64,000 nucleotides of DNA, from assembly GCA_947625095.1 (NCBI GenBank), contig CANQMX010000003.1:60077-124076 (forward strand), in the 5' to 3' direction. The DNA is from an uncultured Clostridia bacterium (GTDB taxonomy: Bacteria; Bacillota; Clostridia; Christensenellales; Borkfalkiaceae). How positions within the stretch are numbered: the stretch's first letter is position 1; the number at the start of each line of letters is the position of its first letter. Below the pieces are notes generated by a model. It did not search any database. It saw only the letters and a list, made by a program, of their open reading frames with translations, and was not told where the DNA came from. This document shows positions 46,213 to 54,496 of this stretch, in pieces. The translations under genes were made by a program, and so were the position numbers.

Positions 46213-47271
46213 ATGTCAACGGAGCGGGAAGAACAAAAGAATAGGTCGGTCGTTGCGATCGCGGCGCACGTTGTGGGTGTCACGGCGGGCGCTGTCCTTT
46301 TTGAGGTGTTTTTGTTCCTCTGCCTCACCTTTTTTATGGATAAGTGGAGCGCGGCGCTCTGGATCTCCCTCCTTGTCATCGGTACGATTCTCAACATCGC
46401 CGTGCTCGCCATCGACTTCGTCTTTTACTATCTCAATAAGGAGATCATCTATAAATTCTGCATCACGGTGTACATTCTCGCCGTGTTTTTTGCTGTACTT
46501 CTGTATGTCCTGCTCCAAACGGGCTTCTTTGAGATCATGCGCGACGAGGAGCAGTTGGAGGCATTTTTGGCGCGTTCGGGCTGGATGTACGCCCTCTTCG
46601 TGCTGTTGCAGTTCTTGCAGGTCGTCATCCTGCCCATTCCGAGCACCGTCACGGTGGTGGCGGGCGCGGCGCTCTTCGGGCCTCTCGTCGGGAGTCTTTT
46701 GAGCCTCCTCGGCATCGTATGCGGTTCGCTCGTCGCCTTCCTCGTGGGTCGGTTCGCGGGGCAAAAGGTCGTCGCGTGGCTCATCGGCAAGGATACGCTC
46801 GAAAAATGGCTGAATAAGATCAAGGGCAAGGATAAATTGCTTCTCTCCGCCATGTTTTTGCTGCCCGTCTTTCCCGACGATGTTCTCTGCTTCGTCGCGG
46901 GGCTATCCTCCATGTCTATCTGGCTGTTTTTGGGGGTCATTCTCGTCTCGCGCGTGCTCGCCATCTTCACCACTAGTTATTCCGTCTCGCTCATCCCTTT
47001 CAACACATGGTGGGGGATTCTTACATGGGTGATTTTTGGGATCGCCGTCGTCATCCTGTTCGTCTTTCTCTACAAGAAATCGGACGCCATTCTCAATTGG
47101 TTCGCCCGCAAGTTCCACCGCGAAACAAAGATCGAGGAGAAGACGGAGAAGGACGAATTTACGGTGGAAATCGTCGGGCCGGACGGCACGGTCGTTTCAA
47201 AGGGGGTCAAAAAGGAGGGCGCGGATGCGCCGCTGCCCCAAGCCGAAGAGAGCGAAAAACCGCCGCAGTGA
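46213..47271 (+). CDS. VTT-domain (TVP38/TMEM64-like) membrane protein
   Basis: A 352-residue polytopic protein. N-terminal membrane segments (about 16-85) precede a VTT domain with LPIPSTVTVVAGAALFGPLVGSLL (seen as PIPSTVTVVAGAALFG) and the second conserved loop LLPVFPDDVLCFVAGL. The family includes lipid scramblase-like proteins; the substrate here is unknown. The cytosolic tail (about 310-352) is charged. ATG at 46213; a weak promoter (TTATAA-17-TATAAT, 46142-46170) lies upstream. A longer frame from 46030 overlaps rnhA and is rejected. Confidence 0.85.
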   Translation: MSTEREEQKNRSVVAIAAHVVGVTAGAVLFEVFLFLCLTFFMDKWSAALWISLLVIGTILNIAVLAIDFVFYYLNKEIIYKFCITVYILAVFFAVLLYVLLQTGFFEIMRDEEQLEAFLARSGWMYALFVLLQFLQVVILPIPSTVTVVAGAALFGPLVGSLLSLLGIVCGSLVAFLVGRFAGQKVVAWLIGKDTLEKWLNKIKGKDKLLLSAMFLLPVFPDDVLCFVAGLSSMSIWLFLGVILVSRVLAIFTTSYSVSLIPFNTWWGILTWVIFGIAVVILFVFLYKKSDAILNWFARKFHRETKIEEKTEKDEFTVEIVGPDGTVVSKGVKKEGADAPLPQAEESEKPPQ

Positions 47272-47288
47272 GCGTAGCGGTTTTTTTT
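47255..47288 (+). terminator. Intrinsic terminator overlapping the VTT gene stop
   Basis: AAAAACCGC (47255-47263) pairs with GCGGTTTTT (47277-47285); eight T residues end at 47288. The TGA stop lies in the loop. Confidence 0.85.
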
Positions 47289-47321
47289 CGGCGCAAGCGG
47301 TAAAATTTTCCGTTTCGGCTC

Positions 47322-47350
47322 TTGCTTTTTGCGCAATCTGTGTGTATAAT
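47322..47350 (+). promoter_or_regulatory. Promoter of the Na+-pump decarboxylase cluster
   Basis: TTGCTT (47322-47327), 17 bp, consensus TATAAT (47345-47350), about 47 bp before the first gene. Confidence 0.7.
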
Positions 47351-47396
47351 GATATTTGGTAGAAATTAGGATTTCGACAGGCTGTCAGAGGTAATC

Positions 47397-48752
47397 ATGG
47401 ATAGGATCAAACAATTCAGAGAGAGGAAGAGCGCCATCGTAAACGCGGGGAAGAACATCCGCGCGGAGATCGCGGCGCTCTGCGACGAGGAAAGTTTTGT
47501 GGAACTCTCCGCATTCGGCTTTTCCAAGGATGCGTTTTACGGCGAGGATGCCTGCGGCGAGGGCGTGGTAACGGGATTTGCCACCATCGGCGGGTATCCT
47601 TTTTATCTTGTCGCACAGAATTTTGAGGTGAGTTTCGGCGGTCTTACCAAGGCGAACTGCGAAAAGATCGCAAAGACCTTGAGCGCCGCAGAAAAAAACC
47701 AAACCCCCGTCGTGTATCTTTTGCGCTCGCAGGGCGTTCGCGTCGGCGAGGGGGTCAACGTGCTCGAAGGCGTCTCCGAACTGCTCTTAAAGGCCACCCA
47801 ATTGAAGGGCACGGTGTTGCAGTTCGCGGTGCTCCTCGGCGAGGTTTACGGCTCTGCGGCGGCGCTTGCCTCCGTGTGCGACGCCGTGCTGTTCGCGGCG
47901 GGCGCGACGCTCTCCGTCAACTCGCCGCTCGTGCTCTCCGCCAAGGCGGGCAAGAATTTGAAACCCGCGGAAGTGGGGGGCTACCAAGTGCTCGGCGGCA
48001 CGCTTCTGCCCGCCGTGGAGGTGACTTCCGCCAAGGAGGCGGCAAGCGTCATTTTGCAGATCTCCGACCTCGTCAATCTTCCCGTCGAGGATGCGGAACT
48101 CAACGACCCCGCCCCCGCGCTCAACAGGGGCGCAACCGCCAAGGAGGTTGCTAAATTGCTCGAAAAGGGGGTCGAACTCGGCGCAAACGGCTATCCCGAG
48201 GTCAAAACGGTGCTCGGCCGCGTCGGTGGGATCTCCGTCGCCGCCGTCATTTTCGACAACGTGCTTCTGAACGAGCACAACGTCAAAAAAATCAAGAATT
48301 TTGCGGAATTTGCCTGCTGCTACGGCCTTCCCCTCGTCATGTTTGTCGACTGTCTCGGCGTCGAGCCATCGCTTGCCGCCAACAACAGCGCGGTGCTCAA
48401 AGAGATCTGCGAATATCTCTCCATTCTGGATGCCATCGACACGGCGAAGATCTCCGTCGTCACGGGCAAGGCGGTGGGGCTGGGGTACAGCCTCTTTGCG
48501 GCGAAGTCGGCGGGCTTCGACTATACTTACGCCCTCGCCACGGCGGAGATCTCCCTCTTCGAGAGTGCGCAGGGCGCACAAATCGAATACGCAAACGAAA
48601 CAAATGCGGATAAGGCAAAACTTGCGGCGCTCTATTCCGAGGAGCACGCCGATCCCATCAACGCGGCAAAGGGCGGCTATCTCGATAACATCATTGAGCC
48701 GCAATTTTTGAAGCAATACCTCGTCGCGTCGTTGCAGACGCTGTTGCGCTGA
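47397..48752 (+). CDS. Divergent biotin-dependent carboxyltransferase subunit (MmdA/12S-like)
   Basis: A 451-residue crotonase-fold protein with the two-domain layout of the methylmalonyl-CoA/propionyl-CoA carboxyltransferase subunit, but about 60 residues shorter. Where active family members read SGGARIQEG it reads SQGVRVGEG; GPCAGGA becomes GEVYGSA; and the second-domain YGGSYLAM becomes VGLGYSLFA. These glycines normally build the oxyanion holes, so activity is doubtful. It heads a cluster with OadG-, biotin-carrier-, OadB- and OadA-like genes, so it may be a structural or altered-specificity subunit of that complex. Confidence 0.8.
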   Translation: MDRIKQFRERKSAIVNAGKNIRAEIAALCDEESFVELSAFGFSKDAFYGEDACGEGVVTGFATIGGYPFYLVAQNFEVSFGGLTKANCEKIAKTLSAAEKNQTPVVYLLRSQGVRVGEGVNVLEGVSELLLKATQLKGTVLQFAVLLGEVYGSAAALASVCDAVLFAAGATLSVNSPLVLSAKAGKNLKPAEVGGYQVLGGTLLPAVEVTSAKEAASVILQISDLVNLPVEDAELNDPAPALNRGATAKEVAKLLEKGVELGANGYPEVKTVLGRVGGISVAAVIFDNVLLNEHNVKKIKNFAEFACCYGLPLVMFVDCLGVEPSLAANNSAVLKEICEYLSILDAIDTAKISVVTGKAVGLGYSLFAAKSAGFDYTYALATAEISLFESAQGAQIEYANETNADKAKLAALYSEEHADPINAAKGGYLDNIIEPQFLKQYLVASLQTLLR

Positions 48753-48763
48753 GGGGTGCCGCC

Positions 48764-49087
48764 ATGAATTTGCTTGCTTGGTTCAAATTCCCCGTGGGGG
48801 ATGGCGCATTCTACGCCGTATTCGGCTTTGTATTCGTCTTTCTCGGCATCACGTTGCTCATTCTCTTCTTCACCCTTTTCGGCATGGTGATGAAGCGCGT
48901 CAACGCGCGTGGGGAGAATAAACGGCAGGCGGCAAGGGAGAAGGCGGTCGCCGCGTCGCCCGTGACGCACGCGGAGGAGGGCATTCCGCCCGAAGTCGTC
49001 GCCGCGATCACGGCTGCCATCGCCGCCTACTACGAGGGCGAGCAGGTCAAGTGCGACTTTGTCGTGCGGCGCATCAAAAAAATTTGA
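48764..49087 (+). CDS. OadG-like small membrane subunit
   Basis: A 107-residue protein with one membrane segment (about 17-43), a basic stretch and a C-terminal segment GIPPEVVAAITAAIAAYYEG typical of the OAD gamma/delta family. In decarboxylase pumps this subunit assembles the complex and helps transfer CO2. It lies 11 bp after the carboxyltransferase gene. Confidence 0.85.
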   Translation: MNLLAWFKFPVGDGAFYAVFGFVFVFLGITLLILFFTLFGMVMKRVNARGENKRQAAREKAVAASPVTHAEEGIPPEVVAAITAAIAAYYEGEQVKCDFVVRRIKKI

Positions 49088-49111
49088 GAATATCATTGAG
49101 AGGAAATCGAT

Positions 49112-49468
49112 ATGCGGAATTTTATCATCACAGTCAACGGAACGCAGTATGAAGTGGGGGTCGAAGAGATCGGCGAAACGGCCTCCGCCGCGCCCGTCAC
49201 CACAGCGGCAACGCCCGCCTCAGTGCCCGCGGCAACGCCCGCCGCAGCAAGCGGAAAGGGGCAAAAGGTCACGTCTCCCTTCCCGGGGCTCATCAAAAAG
49301 TTGCTTGTCGAGGACGGCGCAAGCGTCAAAAAGGATCAACCCATTCTCGTTTTGGAGGCAATGAAGATGGATAACGATATCACCGCCCCCTGCGATGGGA
49401 CTGTCACGTTCAACGTGCAGAAGGGCGCGAACGTGGAGAGCGACGCCGTACTTGCATTCATCGGCTGA
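49112..49468 (+). CDS. Biotin carboxyl carrier protein of the decarboxylase
   Basis: A 118-residue biotin carrier. The N-terminal strand, an Ala/Pro/Thr-rich swinging linker (about 24-48) and a lipoyl/biotinyl domain with LEAMKM (Lys85 is the biotin site) match the separate carrier of multi-subunit decarboxylases. GAGAGG lies before the ATG. Confidence 0.94.
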   Translation: MRNFIITVNGTQYEVGVEEIGETASAAPVTTAATPASVPAATPAAASGKGQKVTSPFPGLIKKLLVEDGASVKKDQPILVLEAMKMDNDITAPCDGTVTFNVQKGANVESDAVLAFIG

Positions 49469-49480
49469 TCGGAGAGGGGT

Positions 49481-50668
49481 ATGCAGAGCAATTTACTCAT
49501 TGACGTCGGAGGAATTTTCTCCAACCTATGGAAATCGATGGGAGTCTCGCAGGGAGGCTGGCAGAACTATGTCATGCTCGCCATCTCCTTTGTGCTGATG
49601 TTTCTTGCCATCGTCAAGAAGTACGAGCCGATGCTCCTGCTTCCCATCGCGTTCGGAATGTTCCTCATCAATCTTCCCGGCGCGGAGAGCATCCTCTGGG
49701 GCACCTATCCCGAGGGGGTGGAGCACACCTACGAGGCGGTAGAGCCTGCTTCCCGCGGCCTTCTGTGGTATCTTTATTACGGCGTGGATAAGGTCATCTA
49801 CCCGCCGCTCATCTTCCTCGGCATCGGCGCAATGACGGACTTCGGGCCGCTCATCGCCAATCCCAAGTCGATGCTCATCGGCGCGGCGGCGCAGCTCGGC
49901 ATATTTGTCGCCCTCTTCGGCGGAATTTTGCTCGGGTTCAGCGGCGCGGAAGCGGCGGCCATCGCCATCATCGGCGGCGCGGATGGGCCTACCGCCATCT
50001 ACGTCTCCAAGATGCTCGCCGAAAATCTCGTGCCCATCATCGCCATCGCGGCATACTCGTATATGGCGCTCATTCCCGTCATTCAAAAGCCCATCATGCG
50101 GCTTTTGACGACCAAAAAGGAGCGCATGATCCGCATGAAACCACTTCGGCAGGTCTCCAAGGTGGAAAAGATCATCTTTCCCATCGCGGTCACGCTCGTG
50201 GTGGGGCTGCTTCTCCCCGACGCGATCCCGCTCCTTGGGATGCTCATGCTCGGAAATCTCTTCCGCGAATCGGGCGTCGTCGAGCGTCTCTCGTCGCAGG
50301 CGCAGAACGGGCTGATGAACACCATCACCATCTTCCTCGGGATCGCCGTCGGCTGCAAGGCGAAGGGGGATATCTTCCTCACGACGGATACGTTGAGCGT
50401 CATTCTCATCGGCGTCGTGGCGTTCTACCTCGGCACGATCGGCGGGCTTCTGATGGCAAAACTGATGTGTAAACTCACGCACGGGCAGATAAACCCGCTC
50501 ATCGGTTCGGCGGGGGTCTCCGCCGTTCCCATGGCGGCGCGCATCTCGGAGGACGTCGGCAGGGAGGCCGACCCCTCCAACCACCTTCTCATGCACGCAA
50601 TGGGACCCAACGTGGCGGGGGTCATCGGCTCTGCGCTCGCCGCGGGCGTCCTGCTCGCCTGCTTTTAG
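49481..50668 (+). CDS. Sodium ion-translocating decarboxylase beta subunit (OadB-like)
   Basis: The 395-residue membrane subunit that decarboxylates carboxybiotin and pumps Na+. It has about ten membrane segments, the GGADGPTAIYVS motif with the essential Asp, and AAQLGIFVALFGG before it. The C-terminal NHLLMHAMGPNVAGVIGSA is also typical. Follows the biotin carrier by 12 bp. Confidence 0.95.
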   Translation: MQSNLLIDVGGIFSNLWKSMGVSQGGWQNYVMLAISFVLMFLAIVKKYEPMLLLPIAFGMFLINLPGAESILWGTYPEGVEHTYEAVEPASRGLLWYLYYGVDKVIYPPLIFLGIGAMTDFGPLIANPKSMLIGAAAQLGIFVALFGGILLGFSGAEAAAIAIIGGADGPTAIYVSKMLAENLVPIIAIAAYSYMALIPVIQKPIMRLLTTKKERMIRMKPLRQVSKVEKIIFPIAVTLVVGLLLPDAIPLLGMLMLGNLFRESGVVERLSSQAQNGLMNTITIFLGIAVGCKAKGDIFLTTDTLSVILIGVVAFYLGTIGGLLMAKLMCKLTHGQINPLIGSAGVSAVPMAARISEDVGREADPSNHLLMHAMGPNVAGVIGSALAAGVLLACF

Positions 50669-50681
50669 TTAAGGAGAAATT

Positions 50682-52115
50682 ATGGCAAAAGTTTTGTTAA
50701 TGGATACGATTTTGCGCGACGCCCACCAATCGCAGGCGGCAACGCGTATGCGCACTGAGCAAATGCTCCCCGTACTTTCCCAACTCGATGAAATAGGCTA
50801 CTATTCCTTGGAGGGCTGGGGCGGCGCTACCTTCGATACCTGTATGCGCTTTTTGAACGAAGACCCGTGGGAACGCCTCCGCACCCTCCGCAAATACCTC
50901 AAAAAGACGCCCATTCAAATGCTCCTTCGCGGGCAGAATCTCTTGGGCTACCGCAACTATGCCGACGATCTCGTCGATAAACTCGTCGAAAAGTGCTTTG
51001 AAAACGGCGTCGGCGTCATCCGAGTGTTCGATGCCCTCAACGACCCCCGCAACATCGAGGCCTCGATGAAGGCCATCAAAAAGTACGGCGGGCAACTCCG
51101 AAAGACCGATCCCACCCGCGGCATCTGCGAGGCGGCTATCTCCTATACCTCGGGTCCCGTCTACACGATGGACTACTTCGTCAACCTCGCCAAGACGTAC
51201 GAAAGCATGGGCGCGGACAACATCTGCATCAAGGACATGGCGAACCTTCTGTTGCCCTTCGATGCCTACGAACTCGTCACTGCGCTCAAAAAGGCGCTCC
51301 GCCCCGAGACCAAAATTCATCTCCACACCCACAACACGACGGGTACGGGCGATATGGTCAACCTCATGGCGATCAAGGCGGGCGTCGATATCGTCGATAC
51401 CGCGCTCTCGCCGCTCGGAAACGGCACGTCCCAGCCCGCCACCGAGCCGCTCGTCGCCACGTTGAAGGGCACGGAGTACGATACGGGCATCGACCTAAAT
51501 AAACTCATTCCCATCGCCGCCCACTTCAAAAAGGTCGCGGCGGAGCTCGAAAAAGAGGGCTCGCTCAACCCGAAGGTGCGGCAGGTGGACGTCAACACGC
51601 TCATCTATCAGGTCCCGGGCGGCATGCTGTCCAACCTCATGAACCAACTCAAAAAGGCGGGCAAAGAGGATAAACTCACCGAAGTTTTGGCGGAAGTTCC
51701 CAATGTCCGCAGGGACTGCGGCTATCCGCCCCTCGTCACGCCGTCCTCGCAGATCGTCGGCACGCAGGCCGTCATGAACGTCGTCATGGGCGAGCGGTAT
51801 AAGATGGTCACAAAGGAGACCCGCGACCTCTTCGCGGGCAAATATGGCGCGCTTCCCATGCCCGTCAACGAGGAAGTTGCCGAGAAAATTCTCAAAGGGG
51901 AGAAGCGCATCACGTACCGCCCCGCGGACGACTTGGAGCCCGAGTACGAAAAACTCAAGGCCGAGGTCATCGCCAAGGGCTACTACACGCAGGAGGAGGA
52001 CGTTCTCTCCTACGCTTCCTTCCCCGAAGTCGCCGAAAATTTCTTCAAATGGCGCAAGGCGAAAAACGACGGGGTCGACTTTGGTCTCGCCAAAACGGGG
52101 GTCTATCCCGTATAA
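50682..52115 (+). CDS. Oxaloacetate decarboxylase alpha-type carboxyltransferase (5S-like)
   Basis: A 477-residue TIM-barrel carboxyltransferase. The start MDTILRDAHQSQAATRMRT (metal site and substrate Asp), the lysine segment NICIKDMANLL and the histidine pair HLHTHNTTG are intact. It lacks the C-terminal biotin domain of larger OadA proteins, which the separate carrier supplies. Oxaloacetate or pyruvate is the expected substrate; as the last cluster gene it probably feeds carboxybiotin to the OadB-like pump. Confidence 0.94.
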   Translation: MAKVLLMDTILRDAHQSQAATRMRTEQMLPVLSQLDEIGYYSLEGWGGATFDTCMRFLNEDPWERLRTLRKYLKKTPIQMLLRGQNLLGYRNYADDLVDKLVEKCFENGVGVIRVFDALNDPRNIEASMKAIKKYGGQLRKTDPTRGICEAAISYTSGPVYTMDYFVNLAKTYESMGADNICIKDMANLLLPFDAYELVTALKKALRPETKIHLHTHNTTGTGDMVNLMAIKAGVDIVDTALSPLGNGTSQPATEPLVATLKGTEYDTGIDLNKLIPIAAHFKKVAAELEKEGSLNPKVRQVDVNTLIYQVPGGMLSNLMNQLKKAGKEDKLTEVLAEVPNVRRDCGYPPLVTPSSQIVGTQAVMNVVMGERYKMVTKETRDLFAGKYGALPMPVNEEVAEKILKGEKRITYRPADDLEPEYEKLKAEVIAKGYYTQEEDVLSYASFPEVAENFFKWRKAKNDGVDFGLAKTGVYPV

Positions 52116-52122
52116 AATAGGA

Positions 52123-52154
52123 AAAGGGCGCGAGGAGTTATCCCCGCGCTTTGC
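52123..52154 (+). terminator. Possible weak terminator after the decarboxylase cluster
   Basis: AAAG-GGCGCG-AGG and CCC-CGCGC-TTT arms form a bulged hairpin with only three T residues. May be a partial terminator. Confidence 0.4.
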
Positions 52155-52169
52155 AAATACGGTGAACGC

Positions 52170-53384
52170 ATGAAAGAGGTCGTCGTCATCGGCGGGGGCG
52201 CTTCGGGGCTAATGGCGGCGTATGCCGCGGCGAAGAACGGAAACAAGGTCACCCTCGTCGAAAAAAACGAAAAAGTCGGCAAAAAAATTTACATCACGGG
52301 CAAGGGGCGGTGCAACCTCACCAACGACTGTTCGCCCGATGAGTTTTTGCAAAACGTCGTCCGCGGCGGCAAATTTCTGACGGGCGCAATTTACGCCTTC
52401 CCGCCCGCCCGCACCATGCAATTTATGGAGGAAAACGGGCTTGCCCTCAAAGTGGAGCGCGGAAACCGCGTCTTTCCCGCAAGCGACCACGCGAGCGACG
52501 TCACCAAGACCTTGGAGCGCGCCTGCCATGCGGTCGGCGTCAAAATTTTATTGAATACCGAAGTACAAAGGATTGAAAAGGGCGACTGTTTCCGCATCGC
52601 CACTTCCACCGCCGACCTCGTCGCCGACGCCGTCATCCTCGCAACGGGCGGCCTCGCCTGTCCCTCCACGGGGTCTACGGGCGACGGCTACCGCTTTGCG
52701 GCGGAGGCGGGGCACACGATAACGCCGTGCGTTCCCTCCCTCGTCGGGCTGGAACTCGCCGCGCCGCTCACCGAGGCGCAGGGCGTCACCCTCAAAAACG
52801 TCGTTCTCACGGCAAAGAGGGGGCAAAAGACGCTCTCCTCCCGCCTCGGCGAACTTCTCTTCACGCATTACGGCGTCTCCGGGCCGCTTGTCTTGACGCT
52901 CTCGGCGGAGATCAACCGCCTGCCGCTCAATGAGATCTCTCTATTTCTCGATTTCAAGCCCGCGCTCGACGAAAAAACGCTGGATGCCCGCCTCGTGCGC
53001 GACTTCACGGAGAGGAAAAACGAGCAGATGAAGAACGTCATGCGCGGCCTTCTGCCCGCGGCGCTCTCCGTGCCCGTCTTGCAGGCGGCGAATATTTCCC
53101 CCGCAAAGCAGGCGAACGCCGTCACGCGAGAGGAGAGGATGCGCCTTTTGTACACGCTCAAAAATTTCCCGCTCCGCCCTCAAAAACTGCGCGGTTTCGA
53201 GGAGGCGGTCATAACTTCGGGCGGCGTCTCGCTTCTTGAAGTCAACCCCAAGACGATGGAGAGCAAAAAGGTGAAAGGGCTATATTTCTGCGGCGAAGTG
53301 CTCGATCTCGACGCCTATACGGGCGGCTTCAACCTGCAAATCGCCTTTTCCACGGGCTTCTGTGCGGGCGAAAACATAAAATAA
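52170..53384 (+). CDS. FAD-dependent oxidoreductase, BaiN/HI0933 family
   Basis: A 404-residue flavoprotein. It has the dinucleotide motif VIGGGASGLMAAYAA (5-19), KVGKKIYITGKGRCNLTN (seen as YITGKGRCNLTN) and, at the end, CGEVLDLDAYTGGFNLQIA, which closes the FAD site in this family. The physiological substrate is generally unknown. No SD stronger than GGTGA precedes the ATG. Confidence 0.92.
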   Translation: MKEVVVIGGGASGLMAAYAAAKNGNKVTLVEKNEKVGKKIYITGKGRCNLTNDCSPDEFLQNVVRGGKFLTGAIYAFPPARTMQFMEENGLALKVERGNRVFPASDHASDVTKTLERACHAVGVKILLNTEVQRIEKGDCFRIATSTADLVADAVILATGGLACPSTGSTGDGYRFAAEAGHTITPCVPSLVGLELAAPLTEAQGVTLKNVVLTAKRGQKTLSSRLGELLFTHYGVSGPLVLTLSAEINRLPLNEISLFLDFKPALDEKTLDARLVRDFTERKNEQMKNVMRGLLPAALSVPVLQAANISPAKQANAVTREERMRLLYTLKNFPLRPQKLRGFEEAVITSGGVSLLEVNPKTMESKKVKGLYFCGEVLDLDAYTGGFNLQIAFSTGFCAGENIK

Positions 53385-53388
53385 GCCA

Positions 53389-53418
53389 TTTTGCATAGTA
53401 TTATGCGTGACATAATAT
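53389..53418. repeat. 30-bp intergenic repeat with TAYTATG-N5-CATAATA core (copy 2)
   Basis: Five bases after the FAD-enzyme stop and about 20 bp before the aroH-cmk promoter. One mismatch (T for C) to the copy at 43030. Confidence 0.8.
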
Positions 53419-53437
53419 TAAAAACCGCTCCAACCCA

Positions 53438-53466
53438 TTGACATTTTCGGGGCGGGGTTGTATAAT
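53438..53466 (+). promoter_or_regulatory. Consensus promoter of aroH-cmk
   Basis: Perfect TTGACA (53438-53443), 17 bp, perfect TATAAT (53461-53466). GGAGG at 53482-53486 follows, then ATG at 53492. Confidence 0.9.
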
Positions 53467-53491
53467 CACCAAAGAAATAACGGAGGCACAT

Positions 53492-54496
53492 ATGGTAGTC
53501 ATTCGCGGCGCAACAACAATTCCATGCGATGATAAAGAGGAGATCCAAAAGGCGGTACGCGAGCTATTGGAGCAGATCGAGAGCCGCAACGGCGTCAAGA
53601 TAGGCGAGATCGTCAGCATCGTCTTTTCCAGCACGTCGGATATCCATTCCTACTATCCCGCCAAGGCGGCGCGCGAGGCGGGCTATGCAAGTTGCTCGCT
53701 CTTCTCGGCGCAAGAGCCGGATATCGAGGGCGGGCTGCCTCTCTGCATCCGCGCCATGCTCTTTGTCGAAAAGGACTTGCCCCCCAAGCACGTGTACCTT
53801 CGCGGCGCTAAGATTCTGCGCAAGGACCTCGATAAGTTCAACGTCGCCATCGATGGGCCTGCGGGCAGCGGTAAATCCACCATTGCAAAGCGCCTCGCGG
53901 CGGACTACAACATTCTCTATCTCGATACGGGCGCAATGTACCGCGCCGTCGCCCTCTACGCGTTGGAGAGCCATGCGGATATCGAGAACGAGGCGGCGAT
54001 CGTCGACCTCATGCGCACCTTAAAACTCGACGTTGTCTACGAAAACGGCGTGCAAAAGACCCTACTCGGCGATAGAGACGTCTCCGAGGCCATCCGCAAA
54101 CCGCCCGTCTCCATGGCGGCGTCCACCGTCTCCAAGTACGCGAGCGTCCGCATGAAACTCGTCGAAAAGCAGCGCGAGATCGCCTCCAAAATGAGTTGCG
54201 TCCTCGATGGGCGGGATATCGGCACGTTCGTTCTGCCCGAGGCCGACTTCAAATTTTACCTCACGGCAAGCCCCGATGTCCGCGCCCGCCGCCGCTACGA
54301 TGAACTCACCGCCAAGGGCGAAGAGGTGGATTTCGAAGCATTAAAGGCGGACATCATCCGCCGCGACGAGCAGGATATGAGCCGCGCGCTCGCTCCCTTA
54401 AAGCAGGCGGAGGACGCCGTTCTCATCGATACTTCCTCTCTCACCATAGAGGAGGTCGTCTCCGCCGTCAAGCGCAAAATGCAGGAGAAGATCTGA
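53492..54496 (+). CDS. Fusion of AroH-class chorismate mutase and cytidylate kinase
   Basis: A 334-residue two-domain protein. Residues 1-112 match AroH chorismate mutase: RGATT (Arg5), AQEPDIEGG (Glu75), CIRAML (Arg87) and HVYLRGA (Tyr102) keep the active-site residues, though the cysteine near Glu75 is Ser. Residues 116-334 are cytidylate kinase: P-loop GPAGSGKST (122-130), LDTGAMYRA and DGRDIGTFVLP. So one polypeptide would make prephenate and phosphorylate CMP, two unrelated steps. The frame is open to 53438 but the ribosome site fixes ATG 53492. cmk-plsC-ispH order is typical for Clostridia. Confidence 0.92.
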   Translation: MVVIRGATTIPCDDKEEIQKAVRELLEQIESRNGVKIGEIVSIVFSSTSDIHSYYPAKAAREAGYASCSLFSAQEPDIEGGLPLCIRAMLFVEKDLPPKHVYLRGAKILRKDLDKFNVAIDGPAGSGKSTIAKRLAADYNILYLDTGAMYRAVALYALESHADIENEAAIVDLMRTLKLDVVYENGVQKTLLGDRDVSEAIRKPPVSMAASTVSKYASVRMKLVEKQREIASKMSCVLDGRDIGTFVLPEADFKFYLTASPDVRARRRYDELTAKGEEVDFEALKADIIRRDEQDMSRALAPLKQAEDAVLIDTSSLTIEEVVSAVKRKMQEKI

